Of a stretch of 34,638 nt of DNA, positions 20,267 through 29,598 are shown piece by piece. The DNA is taken from positions 1 through 34,638 of the IMG/VR virus record IMGVR_UViG_3300006919_000193. One strand, 5' to 3'. This DNA is from a virus. Both the position numbers and the translations under genes were made by a program. The stretch's first letter is position 1; each line of letters starts with the position of its first letter. The notes beneath the pieces were generated by a model. It had not been told where the DNA came from, ran no database searches, and worked only from the letters and a program-made list of their open reading frames with translations.

Positions 20267-20659
20267 TTATAATTCTTCTTCAATAGTAAATGATATAGAG
20301 TATGCACCAGAAGCTATCTGTTGAAACTTTAAATCATCTTTTGTAAATCTTACAGTGAAGTGATCAGTACCTAATGTTCCAGTAAAATCATTATCTTCAC
20401 TAAATAAGAATGTTTCATAAGTTCCATCTACTGCATCGTGTAAGTTCTGCAGTTTTGTTCTGTCTGCTTCAGATAAGTAACTGTATTTTAAACCCCAAGA
20501 CTTTCTTAGATCATGTTTCTTAACTGAATATTTTTTACCACTATATGATTTATTAATGACAACATCATAGTTTCTACCATAGCTTATATTTACATCTACA
20601 TTTGTAGTTGGAGTATAGCTAGTAGATCCTTTTTTAAATCCTGCTTGTGTTATAGCCAT
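20267..20659 (-). CDS. Minor tail protein
   Basis: 130 residues, beta-rich: KGSTSYTPTTNVDVNISYGR, then KKHDLRKSWGLKYSYLSEAD and FTVRFTKDDLKFQQIASGAY. It follows the 820-residue tail-tip protein with the start next to its stop (position shared at 20659). The short beta layout fits a tail-tip or tail-end protein. No precise family is known to me. Confidence 0.65.
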   Translation of the reverse strand: MAITQAGFKKGSTSYTPTTNVDVNISYGRNYDVVINKSYSGKKYSVKKHDLRKSWGLKYSYLSEADRTKLQNLHDAVDGTYETFLFSEDNDFTGTLGTDHFTVRFTKDDLKFQQIASGAYSISFTIEEEL

Positions 20660-23121
20660 TATATTTCCCTCATTTGTATTTTTGTAGATCCTATCGTTCT
20701 AGCAACAGATGTAACAAAGAATTTTTTCCCATTAAAAGATTCTCCAAAAGGTGCAGCTATCTGACTTGTATGACTCATAGCTATTACATCTCCTACATCT
20801 ATATCAAAATGTGATGGATTTACAATCTCTGTTTCTATTAAAATTTTTGGCACTCCTTGTAAGGCATTATAATAATTTGCATATCCATCATTCTTATTAC
20901 CCGCCCCCATATTTGTGCTAGTAATTGTCTTTCCCTCTTGTCCATTCACTATGTTACCAGACAAGATTTCTAAATCTTCTGTTATAATGTTTTCATTGCT
21001 TTGCACATTATAACTGGTTCGGGGATTGTTAGTAGTGTCTACACATTCTACCTCAAATAATAGTTCATCATTTATAGGATTTCGTTGATGCTTAATAATT
21101 CTTTTTGTCTTTAAAGAGTCAAAATCAGTGATAGATATTTTTGTGTTTTTTATATCATCTTTTGTTAAAGTTTTAGATGCAGAAGAAGAGTTTGCAATAA
21201 ATATATATTGAGGAGAATTATCACTAGCTCTAAACCTAAAGATGAATCCGCCCTCTTTTTGGCATTGATCTAATATATCAATTAATGTCATTTCTTCATT
21301 TAAATAATAATAAACATTCCAACCGCTTCTAGCAGAGTCTAAAGCAGAGTAGTTTACTGGTGCAGAAGTAATACCAGCAAATCTATGTAATAAATCTCTG
21401 TGCATTTGTACTATATTTGTTACACTTGTACCCGCAGAAAATGCCTGATCTAATCCATCAGCAGGGGTATATAGTTTGTCTATACCTTTAACAGCATTAG
21501 AATCAATCAAGTTTTGTATATCTTTGTCAGAGTCAGTAGCATCTATTTCTGCATTTACTTCTAAGTACATATCAAATACTTTAACAGTAAGACCATGTGT
21601 ATCTCCACTACCTTGACCTATATTGCCAGATGAAATAGCAGAAAAGTTTAATATTACATTTTCTGGAACTCTGGATGTTGTACTTGAAAAATTGCTTGTG
21701 CTTAATAAATCTATTGTAATATTACCCGCACTTCCCATAACTGCTGTTTGGTCTGCTCCATTAACTACTTCGGCTGCAACTCCATTAATATATGCTTTAT
21801 ATTTAAATATCAAGCTTTCATCCCCCCCAGTAGGTTCATTAAAAGCTGTAATTTGATATTTAAATTTTAAGTTACATTTTTTAATAGAATGCTCTTCTCT
21901 GGGCAAGTCTTGCAAAACAAAACTTGCTCCAACAGCAAAATCATCACTTGCACTATGAGTAAGTGTAGCAAATGTTGAATCGCTTGTATCATAGGCATTT
22001 GCAATATTGCTTGTTGTAGAAAAAGTAGAAGAAGTTTCTACTGTTTGAGGTCTTATATAGTATCCTCTTTTTAAATTTAAGGGTGCAGTTAATATAGGCT
22101 TATTATTATTCTCTTCGCCCTCATATAAATTTATTGAGTTTTCTGTGCTATAAACATTGTTATCTAATAATAAAGGACAAAATAAAGGGAATCCATTGCT
22201 ATCATACATATCTTTGATTGGATAATGCAATTTACCATCATCTACCCCAGTTGCCATTGCAACTGAGTATATATCTGCGCCATCTGCATGAGCTGCTAAA
22301 GTAGTTCCTGCGTATGCTCTTATTACTGTTATAGAAACAAATGTTGATGGAACAAAAGCAGATGCTGTTATTAGCATTTTTTCACTATCTATTTGTAGAA
22401 CTTTCCCTGGCTCAAATGCAGTAGGTATAGTTCCATTTATAATTTGAAATGTATTATCGGTAACATCTGCTAACAATGATTGGTCACCAACTCCATCGGT
22501 ATTAAATCCAGTATCAGTAGAACTTCCTGCACTTATTTCTTGAAAGGCTAAACAGTTAAACTGTTCATTGTTTAAACTATCAACTTCTAATGGAAAACAT
22601 CTTGCGCTATCAATAAATCCTGGAATAGATATAGTTGAAACCTCAGATGTACCAGATCCATAAGCTATAGGAAAAAATTTACCAGACTTGCTTGTAAATT
22701 TAGGAATCTTCACAAAATCAATAGGTGTTTTTGCTGTGATAGTTAAAGTGACTGTTTCATCGTTATTAATTGAAGCAGACTTTAATCTACCAGTATAAAT
22801 AAGGGTATCTGATACAGAATTAATTCTTGATTTAATAGTAACATCTCTATTTATATAGTGAGCGCTCCCCCCAAATATTTCTGCAGACAGCTTAGGATCT
22901 CCACTAATATTATTCATTGTATTGTTTTGGCAAGTTAATGTAACATTGCTTACAGTTGATTTAGATTCTGCTAGGTCAATACTTTCTCTTATAGTAGGTC
23001 TATTTATGATATATCCATGATAGCCACTGGAGTCAGTATTACCAAATTCTTTAGTAGCTAATCTAATATATCCAGATGCACTATTAGATATTTCTACGAT
23101 GTAGTGTTCGTCTAATGCCAT
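20659..23121 (-). CDS. Large tail-tip/hub protein
   Basis: 820 residues, directly after the tape-measure gene, the usual place of the tail-tip (Dit/Tal-like or central hub) proteins. The first 150 residues are beta-rich (IYTGRLKSASINNDETVTLT). The middle is Ser/Thr/Asp-rich and probably made of beta domains. The C-terminal 210 residues include a helix-rich part (IVQMHRDLLHRFAG, then EEMTLIDILDQCQKEGGFIF) as in hub proteins that connect to fibres. It could bear receptor-binding functions or link to the fibre genes. No lytic motif seen. Confidence 0.7.
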   Translation of the reverse strand: MALDEHYIVEISNSASGYIRLATKEFGNTDSSGYHGYIINRPTIRESIDLAESKSTVSNVTLTCQNNTMNNISGDPKLSAEIFGGSAHYINRDVTIKSRINSVSDTLIYTGRLKSASINNDETVTLTITAKTPIDFVKIPKFTSKSGKFFPIAYGSGTSEVSTISIPGFIDSARCFPLEVDSLNNEQFNCLAFQEISAGSSTDTGFNTDGVGDQSLLADVTDNTFQIINGTIPTAFEPGKVLQIDSEKMLITASAFVPSTFVSITVIRAYAGTTLAAHADGADIYSVAMATGVDDGKLHYPIKDMYDSNGFPLFCPLLLDNNVYSTENSINLYEGEENNNKPILTAPLNLKRGYYIRPQTVETSSTFSTTSNIANAYDTSDSTFATLTHSASDDFAVGASFVLQDLPREEHSIKKCNLKFKYQITAFNEPTGGDESLIFKYKAYINGVAAEVVNGADQTAVMGSAGNITIDLLSTSNFSSTTSRVPENVILNFSAISSGNIGQGSGDTHGLTVKVFDMYLEVNAEIDATDSDKDIQNLIDSNAVKGIDKLYTPADGLDQAFSAGTSVTNIVQMHRDLLHRFAGITSAPVNYSALDSARSGWNVYYYLNEEMTLIDILDQCQKEGGFIFRFRASDNSPQYIFIANSSSASKTLTKDDIKNTKISITDFDSLKTKRIIKHQRNPINDELLFEVECVDTTNNPRTSYNVQSNENIITEDLEILSGNIVNGQEGKTITSTNMGAGNKNDGYANYYNALQGVPKILIETEIVNPSHFDIDVGDVIAMSHTSQIAAPFGESFNGKKFFVTSVARTIGSTKIQMREI

Positions 23122-25517
23122 TATGCAAGATTTCTCCTAATCGATCTGTCAATTTCTGGTAACAAGCTATCTCTTACAAATTCTTCTGTTCCGATAATAT
23201 TACCCATAATATTAACAGTAACTCCACTACTTTGAGGACCATCAAAATTAGGACTGCTTAGAGGAGTAATATCTACACGCTCTGCACCCCCGGGATTATC
23301 CCCAACTATAATTTGTTGTGGTCCATCAGTAACAAAAGATCCTCCACGAGCAAATGCAGGTGGTTTTTGTGAGCCAATAAGACCGGCTTGAATAGCAGAT
23401 GATATTTTAAGACTAGTAATTAATGAAGCCATTTTAGCAGCAGTTCCAGGAACTTTTGCCATAATTAAAGGTTTAGCTGCAGCTTCTATGTCAAATATAG
23501 CTCGGTTTAATGTCATATAGACTTGAGCAATTTGCATCATTTGTTGCGCCCTAAAAGCCATTCGTTGTTGGTCTGCAAATTTTGCCTTTATATCATTTTC
23601 CATATTTTCACGCTCTTCAGTAGATGCGTTTCTAAACTTATCAGTTTTCTTTAATGCTTTTAATTCCTGATCCATATTGGATTTAACAAGAGATGAAAAT
23701 CTTTGCTCAATTTGAGTAAACATTTGCATATAGCTATCTTGAACCATAAGATTAAATGATCGAGTCTGCTCTAGTAAAAGAGTTGCAGCTTCCTCATCAG
23801 ATGATACAGAATCATTTTTCATTTGTGTTATTTTATCTTCTGATTCTTGTATGATTTCTTGTCTTTTCTTTTGGAAGTTTTCTTCTATTTCTAGTCTTGC
23901 CTGAGTTCTTAAACTTTCATCAAGAAGATTTAGCTTCCCTATTGCCTCCATCTCTTTAACTCTTAATTGTTCTAATTTTAAGTTCTTAGAAGATAAATTT
24001 TTTCTAATCTCAGACATCTGCTCTTCATTATCTCTAAAAGCATCAAATCTACTATTTTCTACATCTTTTAATGTCTTCCCTTGGGCAGCTCTTTTTATAA
24101 GGTTTTCTGATTGAATCTTATTTAATGATATTTCAAATTTTTCTCTACTTTTTTCTATATCTGCTAATTCTTTAAGCTCTTCTTTTCTTTCAACTATAAG
24201 TTTTATTAGTCGCATTTCTTTTGCGCTTAAATCTCTTCCTAACTTAACAGATAACTTTTCTGCCTCAGATGTAGCATTTAACATATCTAGTTGTTTTTGC
24301 ATTTCTACTACATTTTTTGCTATATCTTCGTTGAGCTTATCTATGCTTTTAAGTTCTCTAGCTTTCTCTAGTTCTTCAATATATTCTTCTACTGATTTTC
24401 CAGTAGATTGCATTTGATCACTTTGTAAAGCCATTATTTCTACGATTGATTTATGTGCTACAAATAAAGAAGCAAGAGCTGCAGCTACAAATATATAAGG
24501 ATTTGCAGATATTGCTGCATTAAAGGCTACTGCTGCGGGAGCTGCAGCATAGAAAGCAGTTGCTAAAGCTCCTACTCCAAATCCTGCAGTACCGGCTGCT
24601 ACTGCTAAACCACTAAACACTGCTGCAACTTTTAGTGCTATAAAGGTAGCAACTGCAATGCCTAAAAGTTTCATTGCTGCAGTAAGCATAACAATTTGTT
24701 CTGCCTGTATAGAATTGAAAAAGTCAGTCATTACTTTAACAAGTTTCCTAAATGATGGCGCTAATTCTTCCCCTACCCTAGCTCTAAATCTAAATACTGC
24801 ATCTTCTAAATTAGATACAGACTGATTAATAGTACCCTCTAAATTAGTAATACCATTAGCTATAGATCCATCTTTATCAGTGAATGCTTTAATCATAGCT
24901 ATTTGAAAATCTTCTAAGCTATCTAGTTGTAAATTTTCTAATTCCGCAAAGTCACGAATTAATTTTAAAATACCTTTTTCTCTAAATACATCGGCTGCAC
25001 CTTGCCCCCCCGCAAACGCTCTACCAAAAGCAGAGGCAGCATAAGGTATGCTTTCCCCCATGAAAGCTGCTACATTAGCCAATGTGGGGATTAGAGCCTC
25101 AGCATCTGCTCCAAATGCTTCTAAAGCCACACCCCCCTCAACAACTTCTTGTACTGTAAAAGGAGTTCTAGCAGCAATGTCCATAAATCCTGCCATTTGT
25201 AATTTAGCAGTTTCCGAGCTACCAGATAATGATTTTAATCTAGCTTCAAATGTTTCTAATTGGGCAGTGGCTTGTACAAACCCTCCTAAAGTTCTCCTTA
25301 AACCCTCTGTTGCAAATGCAACCAAAAGCATATTATTTCTAACTTGTCCTAGGCTTCTTCTAAGTCCCTCTGTTTCAAGCCTTAATCTTCCTACATTCTT
25401 CTTGCCTTTTTCTCCAACATTTTTAAAGCCAACTTCAATATCTTTTAAGGCTTTTTTTGCTTTATCAGCATCCTTGACATCTATTTGTATTATTAATTTT
25501 TCAGGTTTTGTTGCCAT
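23121..25517 (-). CDS. Tape-measure protein
   Basis: 798 residues, which would suit a tail of roughly 120 nm if the usual 1.5 angstrom per residue holds. The first 230 residues are TMP-like (RRTLGGFVQATAQLETFEAR, then TPFTVQEVVEGGVALEAFGA). A hydrophobic region near 280-360 (VATFIALKVAAVFSGLAVAA and following) probably forms membrane helices used in DNA entry. Long coiled coil follows at about 380-640, and the C-terminus has a Gly/Pro-rich segment. It lies after the tail chaperone pair. The start overlaps the chaperone extension by 17 bases. A C7/G7 run (25005-25011) codes Gly-Gly. Confidence 0.93.
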   Translation of the reverse strand: MATKPEKLIIQIDVKDADKAKKALKDIEVGFKNVGEKGKKNVGRLRLETEGLRRSLGQVRNNMLLVAFATEGLRRTLGGFVQATAQLETFEARLKSLSGSSETAKLQMAGFMDIAARTPFTVQEVVEGGVALEAFGADAEALIPTLANVAAFMGESIPYAASAFGRAFAGGQGAADVFREKGILKLIRDFAELENLQLDSLEDFQIAMIKAFTDKDGSIANGITNLEGTINQSVSNLEDAVFRFRARVGEELAPSFRKLVKVMTDFFNSIQAEQIVMLTAAMKLLGIAVATFIALKVAAVFSGLAVAAGTAGFGVGALATAFYAAAPAAVAFNAAISANPYIFVAAALASLFVAHKSIVEIMALQSDQMQSTGKSVEEYIEELEKARELKSIDKLNEDIAKNVVEMQKQLDMLNATSEAEKLSVKLGRDLSAKEMRLIKLIVERKEELKELADIEKSREKFEISLNKIQSENLIKRAAQGKTLKDVENSRFDAFRDNEEQMSEIRKNLSSKNLKLEQLRVKEMEAIGKLNLLDESLRTQARLEIEENFQKKRQEIIQESEDKITQMKNDSVSSDEEAATLLLEQTRSFNLMVQDSYMQMFTQIEQRFSSLVKSNMDQELKALKKTDKFRNASTEERENMENDIKAKFADQQRMAFRAQQMMQIAQVYMTLNRAIFDIEAAAKPLIMAKVPGTAAKMASLITSLKISSAIQAGLIGSQKPPAFARGGSFVTDGPQQIIVGDNPGGAERVDITPLSSPNFDGPQSSGVTVNIMGNIIGTEEFVRDSLLPEIDRSIRRNLA

Positions 25518-26201
25518 GATCTTTTTTCGATTTATATATTTCGCATTGTGTTTGCTCTCTATCTATGGTGCGAAAGATGACTAAACGATCATTTTCTTCG
25601 TTGTGTAAGTCATTTGTTAAAGGAATATTAAATGATTTTATATAATAAAATTCTTCTATGTATCCAAGAATGTCATAATCATAGAAAAAAACAGGATTAC
25701 AAAAATGGGGCAAATAAACAAATAAATTGTTACCTGGAGTGAACTTATTGCTAGGATCCATATCATAGATACGATCAACTTCTTTCCATATCTCCTCTAT
25801 ATTATATAATATTTTTTTACCTAGTGTAGGAGAAAATGCGTAATAGTAATCGCTATTATTTTTTAGTATAGGAAAGTTAGATTCTGGATAGCCAAAGTAG
25901 TTAAACCAAGTAACTATTCTGACTTTTTGGTCTTTTTTTTACTACTGCTTTTATAGTGTTGGTAAATTTCAGAGCCTACATCATCAATCTCATTGTCATC
26001 TAACCCCTCTAACTTTTGTTCTGGAGTTATCAATGCTTTCTTTATAACCCAATCAATCATTTCAACATATTTACCAAAGTCCATTTCGCCACCAATGTTT
26101 GCAGCATCAATTTCTAACTTGTGTAATTGTCTTCTTTCAGAAAAGGTTAGTGGCTTGATCTCAAATTCGCCATGCTTTGTTTTTAATTTAACTAATTGCA
26201 T
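25501..26201 (-). CDS. Tail-assembly chaperone, -1 frameshift product (gpGT-like)
   Basis: Inferred fusion of about 233 residues. Codons 1-90 come from the short chaperone frame; at A-AAA-AAG (25938-25932) ribosomes slip back one base, and the new frame is open to 25501. The extension starts DQKVRIVTWFNYFGYPESNF and ends KSKKDHGNKT; I checked it and found no stop. Its start-free stretch (25762-25931) is otherwise uncovered by any gene. This mirrors the lambda G/GT system, in which the short and long proteins load on the tape measure during tail assembly. The stretch with its own ATG at 25761 is likely only a part of this product. Confidence 0.82.
25914..26201 (-). CDS. Tail-assembly chaperone, short form (gpG-like)
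   Basis: 95 residues: MQLVKLKTKHGEFEIKPLTF, then a helical acidic middle (EQKLEGLDDNEIDDV) and a Lys/Ser tail. It lies between the major tail protein and the tape measure, the usual place. Most ribosomes would end at the TAG at 25914; some slip at the A-tract to make the long form. Confidence 0.82.
   Translation of the reverse strand: MQLVKLKTKHGEFEIKPLTFSERRQLHKLEIDAANIGGEMDFGKYVEMIDWVIKKALITPEQKLEGLDDNEIDDVGSEIYQHYKSSSKKKTKKSE
25932..25938 (-). promoter_or_regulatory. -1 programmed frameshift site
   Basis: Zero-frame codons AAA AAA AAG contain the heptamer A-AAA-AAG, one of the most efficient bacterial slippery sequences. A weak stem (ACCAA with TTGGT) follows within 30 bases and might pause ribosomes. 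There are eight A in a row before the G, so polymerase slippage could add further products. Confidence 0.8.
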
Positions 26202-26235
26202 TTGTAATAATAGCTATAGTGTGTACTAATTACAA

Positions 26236-27261
26236 CTATATTTTAATAGATAATGCTGCTTTGTCATGCCCACTTGCAGATGGATCTGCAAGACCTTTTA
26301 ATGAAACATCAACCATCATAGCTGCAGATTCATTAAATGCAAAGTTTGTTAAAATTGCACTTGGTATTTCAAAAGCAAATTTACCATCAGTACAAGTTTC
26401 TATGGCTACATTATCTCCAATAGTTGTTAACAGTCCCTCAGCAGTTTGACCGCCACCAAATTGACTATCTAGTTCTAGTGAATTTGAATCATATTTCATT
26501 GTAATGTCACTATTAACAGTGATTTCTGGAATAGCCCTAGAAACAATTTCAAAGTCATTTCCAGAAAATCCATGGAAATTAGCAGGATTTTCAATAGATA
26601 ATGAAACAGACTGAATTAAGTTATCATCAGTTGCAGCAACTTTTCTTACAGTTGAATCTCCTAATGAATAGTAGTTAGCAGTATAATCTGTCGCTAAAGC
26701 AGCAGTAGCATCAAAGTTTGCACTCTTACCAGATTGCATAGATGCTTCAAATTTATATCTTCCAGCTTCTTCTCCCATATCTGCAGATATTGTTAGACTA
26801 GTAAATACCATACCTGGAATTGTTATAGATTTACCAGAAGTTGGAGAAATTACTGCTACTGTATAAGTAAATGCTCTATCCCCACTTGTTGTGCCATAGA
26901 CAATCTCTCCTGGAGAGTAAGTGTCTAAAATTTGAAATAATTCATTTGCTCCACCGGCATCTGAACTAGCGCTACCAATTACACCCTCAATAAGGTATGG
27001 GGCTATCTGTGTATCTAATACTCCCGAAAAACTAATTTCTTTTACTGTTTGTGCTTTTGATAAAAACACATCAATATCTTGTGCTACTCTACCTGAATGT
27101 GATCTTACATCTAAAACTTGTGTTGGATTTAGAGTTGGAAAACTAACAGAATCGACATTTACCCCTATTAAAGCATCAACTTTCACTGTGCCACAAGTAG
27201 TTTCTTGTCCTATTCCTAGTTCAAATTCTTTTGGTGAAAAGGCATTTCCTGAAATTGCCAT
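26236..27261 (-). CDS. Major tail (tube) protein
   Basis: 341 residues, beta-rich, following the connector genes and preceding the tail chaperone pair. The start MAISGNAFSPKEFELGIGQE, the Ser/Thr/Gly-rich strands and the late ALSIKI end are typical of a tube protein, and the length suggests a tube core plus one added domain. It would stack in rings around the tape measure. No motif names it directly; order and composition do. Confidence 0.75.
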   Translation of the reverse strand: MAISGNAFSPKEFELGIGQETTCGTVKVDALIGVNVDSVSFPTLNPTQVLDVRSHSGRVAQDIDVFLSKAQTVKEISFSGVLDTQIAPYLIEGVIGSASSDAGGANELFQILDTYSPGEIVYGTTSGDRAFTYTVAVISPTSGKSITIPGMVFTSLTISADMGEEAGRYKFEASMQSGKSANFDATAALATDYTANYYSLGDSTVRKVAATDDNLIQSVSLSIENPANFHGFSGNDFEIVSRAIPEITVNSDITMKYDSNSLELDSQFGGGQTAEGLLTTIGDNVAIETCTDGKFAFEIPSAILTNFAFNESAAMMVDVSLKGLADPSASGHDKAALSIKI

Positions 27262-27262
27262 C

Positions 27263-27433
27263 TTACTTCTCCTTTATTGACTTTTCTTTTTCTATAAAAG
27301 GCTTTACCATTTTTGGTAATTTATCCAATTCTACTTCTTTACCTGCATTTAGACTGTTCCAGTCTTCTTTAGATAAACCACTGAAACTATTATCTCTTGG
27401 TACTGATTGCCCTTTTTTTAATTTTATTTTCAT
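27263..27433 (-). CDS. Small protein before the tail tube gene
   Basis: 56 residues: MKIKLKKGQSVPRDNSFSGL, then SKEDWNSLNAGKEVELDKLP and a basic end. AAGGAG lies nine bases before the ATG, and the stop is two bases before the tube gene start. Short proteins of this kind sit in the connector region of several phages; role unknown. Confidence 0.65.
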   Translation of the reverse strand: MKIKLKKGQSVPRDNSFSGLSKEDWNSLNAGKEVELDKLPKMVKPFIEKEKSIKEK

Positions 27434-27455
27434 ATCTATATACTCCTTAAAAGGT

Positions 27456-27974
27456 TTACGAGGTTACTGCTTTTTCTATGTTAGCATCTATGTTAAAGTC
27501 AAAAATATAATAATTTTTTGATTCTTCTACATTAATAGAAACATTATTTACATTTAAATCATGATAGTTATATAAGTCATCTTGATTTTTTCTAACATTA
27601 AAATTCTCTCCATCTGCTAGAATAAATCTATTATTGTCTGCTGTAAAAAACTTCTTAGAAGACAATAATTGATTTCTGTAACTAAAAAGTAATTGTCTTA
27701 ATCTTTCTGCATTTCTTAGCCCCATATCGAAACCTTTATTTCTTTTTCTAGGATAAAAGTTTTTAATATAAAACTGTAAGCTAACGCTATAGTTTCTATC
27801 TGATGAAGATCTTCTAATCTCATTTAAATCGTCTGAAACTTTATTCATTTTAAAAAACATAGATTTTGTTGTACTGTCATTTGCTTGATATACAGGGACT
27901 CCTGGAAATTCACTTCTTAGTATGTCTTCTATACTATTATTAATATCTATACTATATCTTTTTCTAAATGCCAT
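27456..27974 (-). CDS. Tail completion/terminator-like protein (paralogue A)
   Basis: 172 residues. It has the same general build as the next gene upstream: an N-terminal helix (SIEDILRSEFPGVPVYQAND), an RYA/ERLR helix in the middle (LRNAERLRQLLFSYRN) and closing strands. Its position between the connector and the tube protein fits a tail terminator. Start and previous stop share a base (TAATG-type). Confidence 0.65.
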   Translation of the reverse strand: MAFRKRYSIDINNSIEDILRSEFPGVPVYQANDSTTKSMFFKMNKVSDDLNEIRRSSSDRNYSVSLQFYIKNFYPRKRNKGFDMGLRNAERLRQLLFSYRNQLLSSKKFFTADNNRFILADGENFNVRKNQDDLYNYHDLNVNNVSINVEESKNYYIFDFNIDANIEKAVTS

Positions 27975-28438
27975 TATTGTTCTATTATAAATGTTTGCAT
28001 AGTCATAAATTCACACGAAAGTTCACATACTAAGTAGTTATCTTCATTTTCTTCTAGGTCTGGTTCATAATCAATACTGGAAACCAATCCATTAATCCAT
28101 TTGGTGGATCCAGATATAGTATAATTAGAATTTTGCTCAATTAAAGCTCGTATTCTTTCTGCATATCTATTTTGAATTGATTTATTTTTATTGTGTTCTT
28201 GTAGCCCTTGCAAGGACTGATAAAGTCTAATTGCTACTTCAATTTTTCTTAATTTGCCTTGAGTAAAAGATTCTTCATCTACATCATCTGCTATCACAAT
28301 ATTTAAAAACATACTACCCCCCCTACTCATAAAAGGAAAATCATTATAAATGGGCAATTTATTAAACTCTGTTGAGATAATTTTTTTAAGACCATCCAAT
28401 ATATTATCTTTGTATATATTGGCAAATGTAATTGTCAT
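27974..28438 (-). CDS. Head-tail joining/tail terminator-like protein (paralogue B)
   Basis: 154 residues with the layout of the neighbour: N-terminal helix (LDGLKKIISTEFNKLPIYND), RYAERIRALI helix near 90-100 and beta end. The pair likely provides two stacked rings at the neck (connector or stopper and tail terminator). It overlaps the previous gene by four bases. Confidence 0.65.
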   Translation of the reverse strand: MTITFANIYKDNILDGLKKIISTEFNKLPIYNDFPFMSRGGSMFLNIVIADDVDEESFTQGKLRKIEVAIRLYQSLQGLQEHNKNKSIQNRYAERIRALIEQNSNYTISGSTKWINGLVSSIDYEPDLEENEDNYLVCELSCEFMTMQTFIIEQ

Positions 28439-29397
28439 CGAAATACCTGACGAGATTTGACACTAGCGACATCTTCTGCCATTCCGGACATAATGATCGA
28501 AAACTCATCGTTAGTCGTGTATACGCCCTCTGAGGCTCTAAAATACACCCCATACGCTAAAGGATCATACGCACCGGTAAGAACTTCATCTTCTATGACT
28601 AAATTTCTTCTTAAACCAGTATCATCTTTGGTGTATACTGAATATTTTACAGTAGAGGCACTACCTGGAGATAATGTCCCCCCGGATGTAATAACTAATC
28701 TTACATCATCCCAAGTTACATTAGGATGCCCTTTTGTATCCATAATAGAACCAGTAGAGCTACCATCATAATTTATAAAATGTATAACTCCATTTTGGAA
28801 TCTTTCTGAGCTTTCATTAAATAATTGAAATTCTCCTCTTTTAATTCTGTCTAATAAACCCTCATTGTTTTCGTTCATGATTCTGAACTCAATCTCATTT
28901 GCTTTTTCTACATCAAGAGTTCTTACTAATTCTGCTACTGCTAAGGCAGCATTGCAATATATAACAACATAGTCATATTCTCTTGCATTAGCTCCTTGCA
29001 AAGCAGAGTTTTTAATTTTATAAATAGGTCTATTTAAATAAGAACGAATAAAATCTGCTTTTTCTTTTACTACTCTAGTTTTTATTGTTTCCCAGTCTTC
29101 AGAAGCCTCTACAACTAAATCGTTAGGAGAAGTTGAGCTTTTAAGATATACTGCATCTGCAGCACTGTCATAATAATATTTATTGTTTGCATCTACTGCC
29201 CCAACTGATCCTACAGAAGTTCCCTCTAATCCATCTATATATAATTGTGAAACATATCCTGCATCATGTGATACATATACAGATCCACTATGAACAACAA
29301 AATTTTGTAATAGTCTTTTTCTATCAAAATTATCTACATCTGGCAAGATCATTGCCAAGTCTGTTGTGGTATTACAAAATGCCTCGTATCTACTCAT
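28435..29397 (-). CDS. Neck/connector-region structural protein
   Basis: 320 residues. It starts MSRYEAFCNTTTDLAMILPD and contains FVVHSGSVYVSHDAGYVSQL. I associate this N-terminal pattern with a structural protein in marine siphoviruses coded before the tail genes. The middle (about 95-170) is helical like head-tail adaptors (YKIKNSALQGANAREYDYVV). The C-terminal half is beta-rich and could decorate the virion. The start overlaps the previous gene (ATGA) with AGGAG upstream. Confidence 0.65.
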   Translation of the reverse strand: MSRYEAFCNTTTDLAMILPDVDNFDRKRLLQNFVVHSGSVYVSHDAGYVSQLYIDGLEGTSVGSVGAVDANNKYYYDSAADAVYLKSSTSPNDLVVEASEDWETIKTRVVKEKADFIRSYLNRPIYKIKNSALQGANAREYDYVVIYCNAALAVAELVRTLDVEKANEIEFRIMNENNEGLLDRIKRGEFQLFNESSERFQNGVIHFINYDGSSTGSIMDTKGHPNVTWDDVRLVITSGGTLSPGSASTVKYSVYTKDDTGLRRNLVIEDEVLTGAYDPLAYGVYFRASEGVYTTNDEFSIIMSGMAEDVASVKSRQVFR

Positions 29398-29597
29398 GCT
29401 ACTCCTGCCTCATCATCTGTACAAATAATTTGTTCATCTTCTTTTTGAAAAAGTTTTAGTTTATCTATAGTATTTAACATATCGAATAATAAGAATGAAA
29501 ATTCTAAAGAGTTTTCTTTTTCTAAAACATCTAACTTGCAGAGCTTTTCTTTTTGCTCTTTTAGTTCTTTAATATTCTGATTGTTTTCCTTTAACAT
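29394..29597 (-). CDS. Small coiled-coil protein
   Basis: 67 residues from the ATG at 29597, right after the endolysin stop (TAGTATG). A longer frame from 29624 would overlap the endolysin and lacks a ribosome site. The first 30 residues are coiled coil (NQNIKELKEQKEKLCKLDVL), and the rest is helical and acidic. Unknown role; it links the lysis and connector genes. Confidence 0.55.
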   Translation of the reverse strand: MLKENNQNIKELKEQKEKLCKLDVLEKENSLEFSFLLFDMLNTIDKLKLFQKEDEQIICTDDEAGVA

Positions 29598-29598
29598 A

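Noticed and set aside
25501-25761. Independent 86-codon gene
   Set aside because: The frame is open far upstream to the slippery site, there is no good ribosome site at its ATG, and it is better explained as the end of the -1 frameshift product.
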